From positions 1-10,302 of the forward strand of contig JALLAZ010001645.1 in assembly GCA_036939755.1 (NCBI GenBank): a DNA stretch of 10,302 bases, in the 5' to 3' direction. Below, in pieces: positions 7,920-10,302 of this stretch (position 1 is its first letter; each line of letters opens with the position of its first letter). A program made the translations under genes and the position numbers. Source of the stretch: Stephanodiscus triporus (lineage: Eukaryota; Bacillariophyta; Thalassiosirophyceae; Thalassiosirales; Thalassiosiraceae). The notes under the pieces are model-generated. The model searched no databases and was not told the origin of the DNA. It saw nothing but the letters and a program-made list of their open reading frames with translations.

Positions 7920-8579
7920 CTAAGTCCGTTCCGGCGGGAACAAAAAACTCCCTCCCCTTAGGATTGGTACATAGGAATTGGTAACAAATCACCATTGTCC
8001 CCATGCACAAGAACAGAACACAAACACCCCTACCATGGTGAGCTGTTTCCCCCTCCAGTGGCATGGGTTTAGTGTATCCGCTCAATCTAACGCAAGGGCG
8101 ACCGTCCAAAGTGTTGTCCAAGGCCTCCATGAAAGGGTATAGTAAAATAAACTAAACTAAACAAGCAATTAATTTAATTTTCACTAACCGCTCGCCCGCC
8201 GTCAGCAATGGTAGCCAAAATGGCATCCATTGCCATCAGCAGGCCACCATGATATTCGGCCTAAATGAATACATAGTAAAGAACAATAGTATATCTCGGT
8301 TTTACTTTTAATCAACCATAAGATGGTCGTTTAGCTACGGTTATGCACGACAAAAATTGAAAACAAGAAAAAATGCACCTCCTTTGCGGGCCATTTCGAT
8401 GGCCATGCGGACCAGGTGATACGATGCCAAGTGCATCGCCCAATGGAGCTCATCCAGGGTTTCATCGGAATCAACTGGATGCCGCCATTGGGCAAGTATT
8501 TGCCCCATATCACCCGAGCAGATGCCATGGTCATCGATTTTGGCAGAAAAAATCAAGTTTTGGCATTGTGAAAATCGCT
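7897..8579 (-). CDS. Exon-like pieces of an unrecognised gene or gene remnant
   Basis: Three pieces read as protein on the minus strand. Piece A (about 8577-8379) gives KIDDHGICSGDMGQILAQW, then DSDETLDELHWAMHLASYHL and VRMAIEMARKG, clearly helical, and ends at GTGCAT. Piece B (8260-8189) follows acceptor TTTAG and gives AEYHGGLLMAMDAILATIAD plus GGRA before donor GTTAGT. Piece C (from 8124, after GGAG) gives ALDNTLDGRPCVRLSGYT and onward, open to TAA at 7897. B and C join in phase 0 (64-base intron), but A ends in phase 1 while B needs phase 0, so A-B does not fit without an indel or an unusual GC donor. No upstream exon or start codon is evident; the fold-back element begins 28 bases upstream of piece A. 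It may be a decayed gene. No family recognised. Confidence 0.35.
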
Positions 8580-8606
8580 TTCCAAAGCTAGCATTCAAAA
8601 GGCATG

Positions 8607-8983
8607 AAACGGACCCTCTTCTCAGCTCATTGAAGCAACGAGCTGCGTAGAAAGGTCAAACACTACCATAAGCCAAAGAGCTCAGCTATTTTTCTAGCTA
8701 TCAAATGATAACAACGGACAAAAATTGGTGAAGTTACCAACCTGCAAAGAATCTCATAAAAAATGTGGCGTCCTGGCGCCACATAGCTGTTAAGCTGTTA
8801 ACACCTATGGTTGCATATCTGCGACCAATTTTTTTATCTATGTTGGTGATTAGTAACTTTTTGAATATCCGTCTGCTCAGCTAGCTGAAGACATCAAAAT
8901 TTAGCTGAGCTCTTCGTCTAAATTCTGCCATTCAAATTTAAACTAAGCTTGTTGCATTGATGAGCTGAGTAGAGGGTTTGTTT
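8607..8983. mobile_element. Fold-back (MITE-like) element with long degenerate inverted repeats
   Basis: Left and right halves are reverse complements in one ungapped register (left position plus right position equals 17590, centre 8795). Matching blocks are AAAC..ACCCTCT.CTCAGCTCAT (from 8607) against the complement ending at 8983; GCAAC.AGCT; AAGAGCTCAGCTA (8676-8688) against 8902-8914; and AAGTTAC.AA (8731-8740) against 8850-8859. Between blocks identity is lower, so the element is old. Off centre lies a sharp hairpin (TGTGGCG 8764-8770, CGCCACA 8777-8783). There is no coding capacity. No clear target-site duplication was seen, so the ends are approximate. Confidence 0.62.
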
Positions 8984-9170
8984 TGGGTACAAAATTCTCA
9001 TGATTAGTTAGTGGTAGGGGGTCCAGTCCATTCGTTCCCTCCATTTTTTTCTGGTGCGCCCCTTTTTCTTTTTTTGTTCTGACGGGAATTGCGAACACCC
9101 AAAAACAGACAGACGCGGAACAAAGAGAGGCCCTTGTTTTGCCAAGATGATAATCCCCCCCCCATTGTCG

Positions 9171-9287
9171 TGATTTTCTGATTGATCTCCAGCAGCGCTG
9201 GTTGATCAATTGGAAAATTGGCGACCGTCAGTGCACATACTATTTAATTGTATGTGCACTGACGGTCGCTGTTTTGTTGTTTTTTTT
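9171..9287 (+). ncRNA. Candidate structured RNA: two abutting hairpins followed by a T8 run
   Basis: Hairpin 1 (9171-9220): 9171-9187 pairs with 9204-9220 (17 pairs, including four G-U pairs valid only in plus-strand RNA), then CCAGC/GCTGG (9189-9193 with 9197-9201) around loop AGC. Hairpin 2 (9221-9269): a perfect 20-bp inverted repeat, 9221-9240 against 9250-9269, with a 9-base AT loop. A T-rich stretch follows, with eight T at 9280-9287, as in Pol III termination. No A/B box or known RNA family is recognised. A transposon end, cruciform site or small-RNA precursor are alternatives. The pairing is certain; the function is not. Confidence 0.45.
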
Positions 9288-9659
9288 GTAGGCGCCACAT
9301 TCGGGTGCAATAACATGGTTAATTGTCGAATTTTTTTGTAGAACCACCTTTGACGTGCCAATTTGAATCGTTTAAAGATGCGGAATGGCATGTCAAAGGG
9401 GGGGGATGCGTATGAACTTGCCCTTTGTGGCTAGCGTGTGCACAGGGGGTGACAGTGATGCTCCCCCATGCCCACTCTAGCCACACGAAGCCGCCGCCGC
9501 CGCGAGCAATTTCCAGCGCAGTTTCTGGCTCCTTTGATGGACACCGCCGACAACATTGCGTGGCGCCCCTGATACCGTCGCCGCTGCCGCCAACGTCCCC
9601 GCCACGGGCATCGCTGCCAACAACATTCAACGGATGGGGGCGTTCAATCATGGCGGCAA
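9288..9659. other. Intergenic, low-complexity frames only
   Basis: Overlapping frames on both strands (9425-9820 plus, 9675-9319 minus) are Gly/Pro/His-rich and mutually complementary, with no domain. The 11-mer TTTTTTTGTAG occurs at 9281-9291 and again at 9331-9341, exactly 50 bases apart. Confidence 0.4.
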
Positions 9660-10120
9660 GTTTCGTACACAACAATCAAATTGGACCTCGGGGAGAGGGG
9701 GGGGCGCATGTGCAAACAATGATGGCGATGGCTACCACGATGAGAGAACCGGTGCCAAAAATACACAACAACGCAATAGGGGAGGGGGCGGCGCGACTAA
9801 GCCATCAACAGGAACGATGAAATTATCATCGCGCTCGCTCCGCATGTCACCCCAACACAACAACCAACTAAAAATGATGACGTGGAAGGGAGACGAAGGC
9901 GACTCCTTCCCAACAACAATGAGAAAGAGACAGGGAGGAGGAGGAAAGGGGGGGTCTAGGCAAAAAACAACGATGACAACATCATTGCTCTAGCTCTGCT
10001 CCCCCATACACAACAATCAACTGATGATGATGAGGTCGAACGGAGACGAAGGTGACTCCTTCCCAATGACAATGAGAAGGAGACAGGGAGAAGGAGGAAA
10101 GGAGGCGGGGGAGGAGCATG
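9660..10120. repeat. Degenerate tandem units, the last two about 153 bases each
   Basis: The word ACACAACAAYC or a close variant occurs at 9667, 9763, 9855 and 10008, each followed by a G-rich stretch. The last two units (about 9815-9967 and 9971-10120) align along their length: GGAGACGAAGGYGACTCC at 9889 and 10042, and ACAATGAGAA then GAGACAGGGAG afterwards. A 3-base gap shifts the offset from 156 to 153. These are tandem duplications of different ages. Confidence 0.6.
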
Positions 10121-10136
10121 TTGATTTTGAAGCCAG

Positions 10137-10184
10137 CATGCCCTTGACCATGCCCTTGCCCGTGCCCTTCCTCATGTCCATTTG
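10137..10184. repeat. 12-base minisatellite, four copies
   Basis: CATGCCCTTGAC, CATGCCCTTGCC, CGTGCCCTTCCT and CATGTCCATTTG lie in tandem. On the minus strand one frame gives a Gly-His/Gln-Gly-His pattern. Confidence 0.65.
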
Positions 10185-10252
10185 TCGTTGTTGTTGTTGT
10201 TGTCGTTGTTGTTGTCATTGTTGTTGTTGTTGTCATTGTTGTTGTCATTGTT

Positions 10253-10302
<50 letters not shown>
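10185..10302. repeat. GTT/GTC/ATT microsatellite running off the right edge
   Basis: An imperfect trinucleotide run (GTT with GTC and ATT) that becomes a regular GTCGTT hexamer from about 10255 to the end. The minus strand stays open through it as poly-Thr (ACA/ACG), so it could be a low-complexity coding stretch of a gene to the right, but nothing supports that further. Confidence 0.75.

Noticed and set aside
9171..9287. Reading the hairpin plus T run as a bacterial Rho-independent terminator
   Set aside because: Introns and plastid presequences mark nuclear eukaryotic DNA, and no gene ends just upstream.
9556..9993. Plus-strand Gly/Asn-rich frame (145 codons) with competing frames 9425-9820 (+) and 9675-9319 (-)
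   Set aside because: It begins at a TTG, runs through degenerate tandem repeats, and has no domain; three overlapping frames are equally open, typical of compositionally biased DNA.
9982..10248. Minus-strand poly-Thr frame with a His/Gly/Gln stretch
   Set aside because: It is made of the microsatellite, the minisatellite and half of the 153-base duplication; coding is not supported, though a gene continuing from the right cannot be excluded.
1..10302. CRISPR array, tRNA, rRNA, viral or prophage genes
   Set aside because: No regularly spaced identical repeats, cloverleaf with TTC loop, rRNA core motif, or capsid, polymerase or reverse-transcriptase motifs were seen.

Overview
The window looks like nuclear DNA of a diatom, probably a centric one. 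The evidence is short GT-AG introns (about 60 to 230 bases), secreted or plastid-type N-termini (one gene has the AFAP cleavage motif typical of diatom plastid preproteins), a Ser/Gly-rich secreted trypsin-like protease, and long repeat-rich intergenic DNA. No bacterial operon structure, tRNA, rRNA or CRISPR array was seen. The genus is inference.

Layout. 1-1821 (+): the 3' part of a GC-rich secreted S1 serine protease gene, with a Ser/Gly linker, an Ig/Fn3-like domain, an acidic linker and a trypsin domain with an intact His/Asp/Ser triad; it appears broken by two compensating one-base shifts in homopolymers. 2081-2661 (-): a two-exon Pin1-type parvulin prolyl isomerase (116 aa, no WW domain), convergent with the protease. 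2916-3797 (+): divergent from the parvulin gene, an unfamiliar protein with a DUF4258-like N-terminal domain and four Cys-rich repeats. 4251-4685 (-): a small plastid-targeted protein of unknown function, with two hairpins in its leader. 5496-6013 (-): a doubtful small membrane protein. 6305-7178 (+): a two-exon protein with signal peptide, coiled coil and PDZ-like domain. 7897-8579 (-): exon-like pieces of an unrecognised gene, possibly a remnant.

From about 8.6 kb rightwards the sequence is mostly non-genic. It holds a 377-base fold-back (MITE-like) element at 8607-8983, two abutting hairpins followed by a T8 run at 9171-9287 (a candidate structured RNA or a transposon or recombination footprint), degenerate tandem units at 9660-10120, a 12-base minisatellite, and a GTT/GTC microsatellite running off the right edge.

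The genes do not form an evident pathway. They are independent units in divergent or convergent pairs. The strongest leads are the double hairpin, the fold-back element, the DUF4258-like/Cys-repeat protein and the protease frame breaks.
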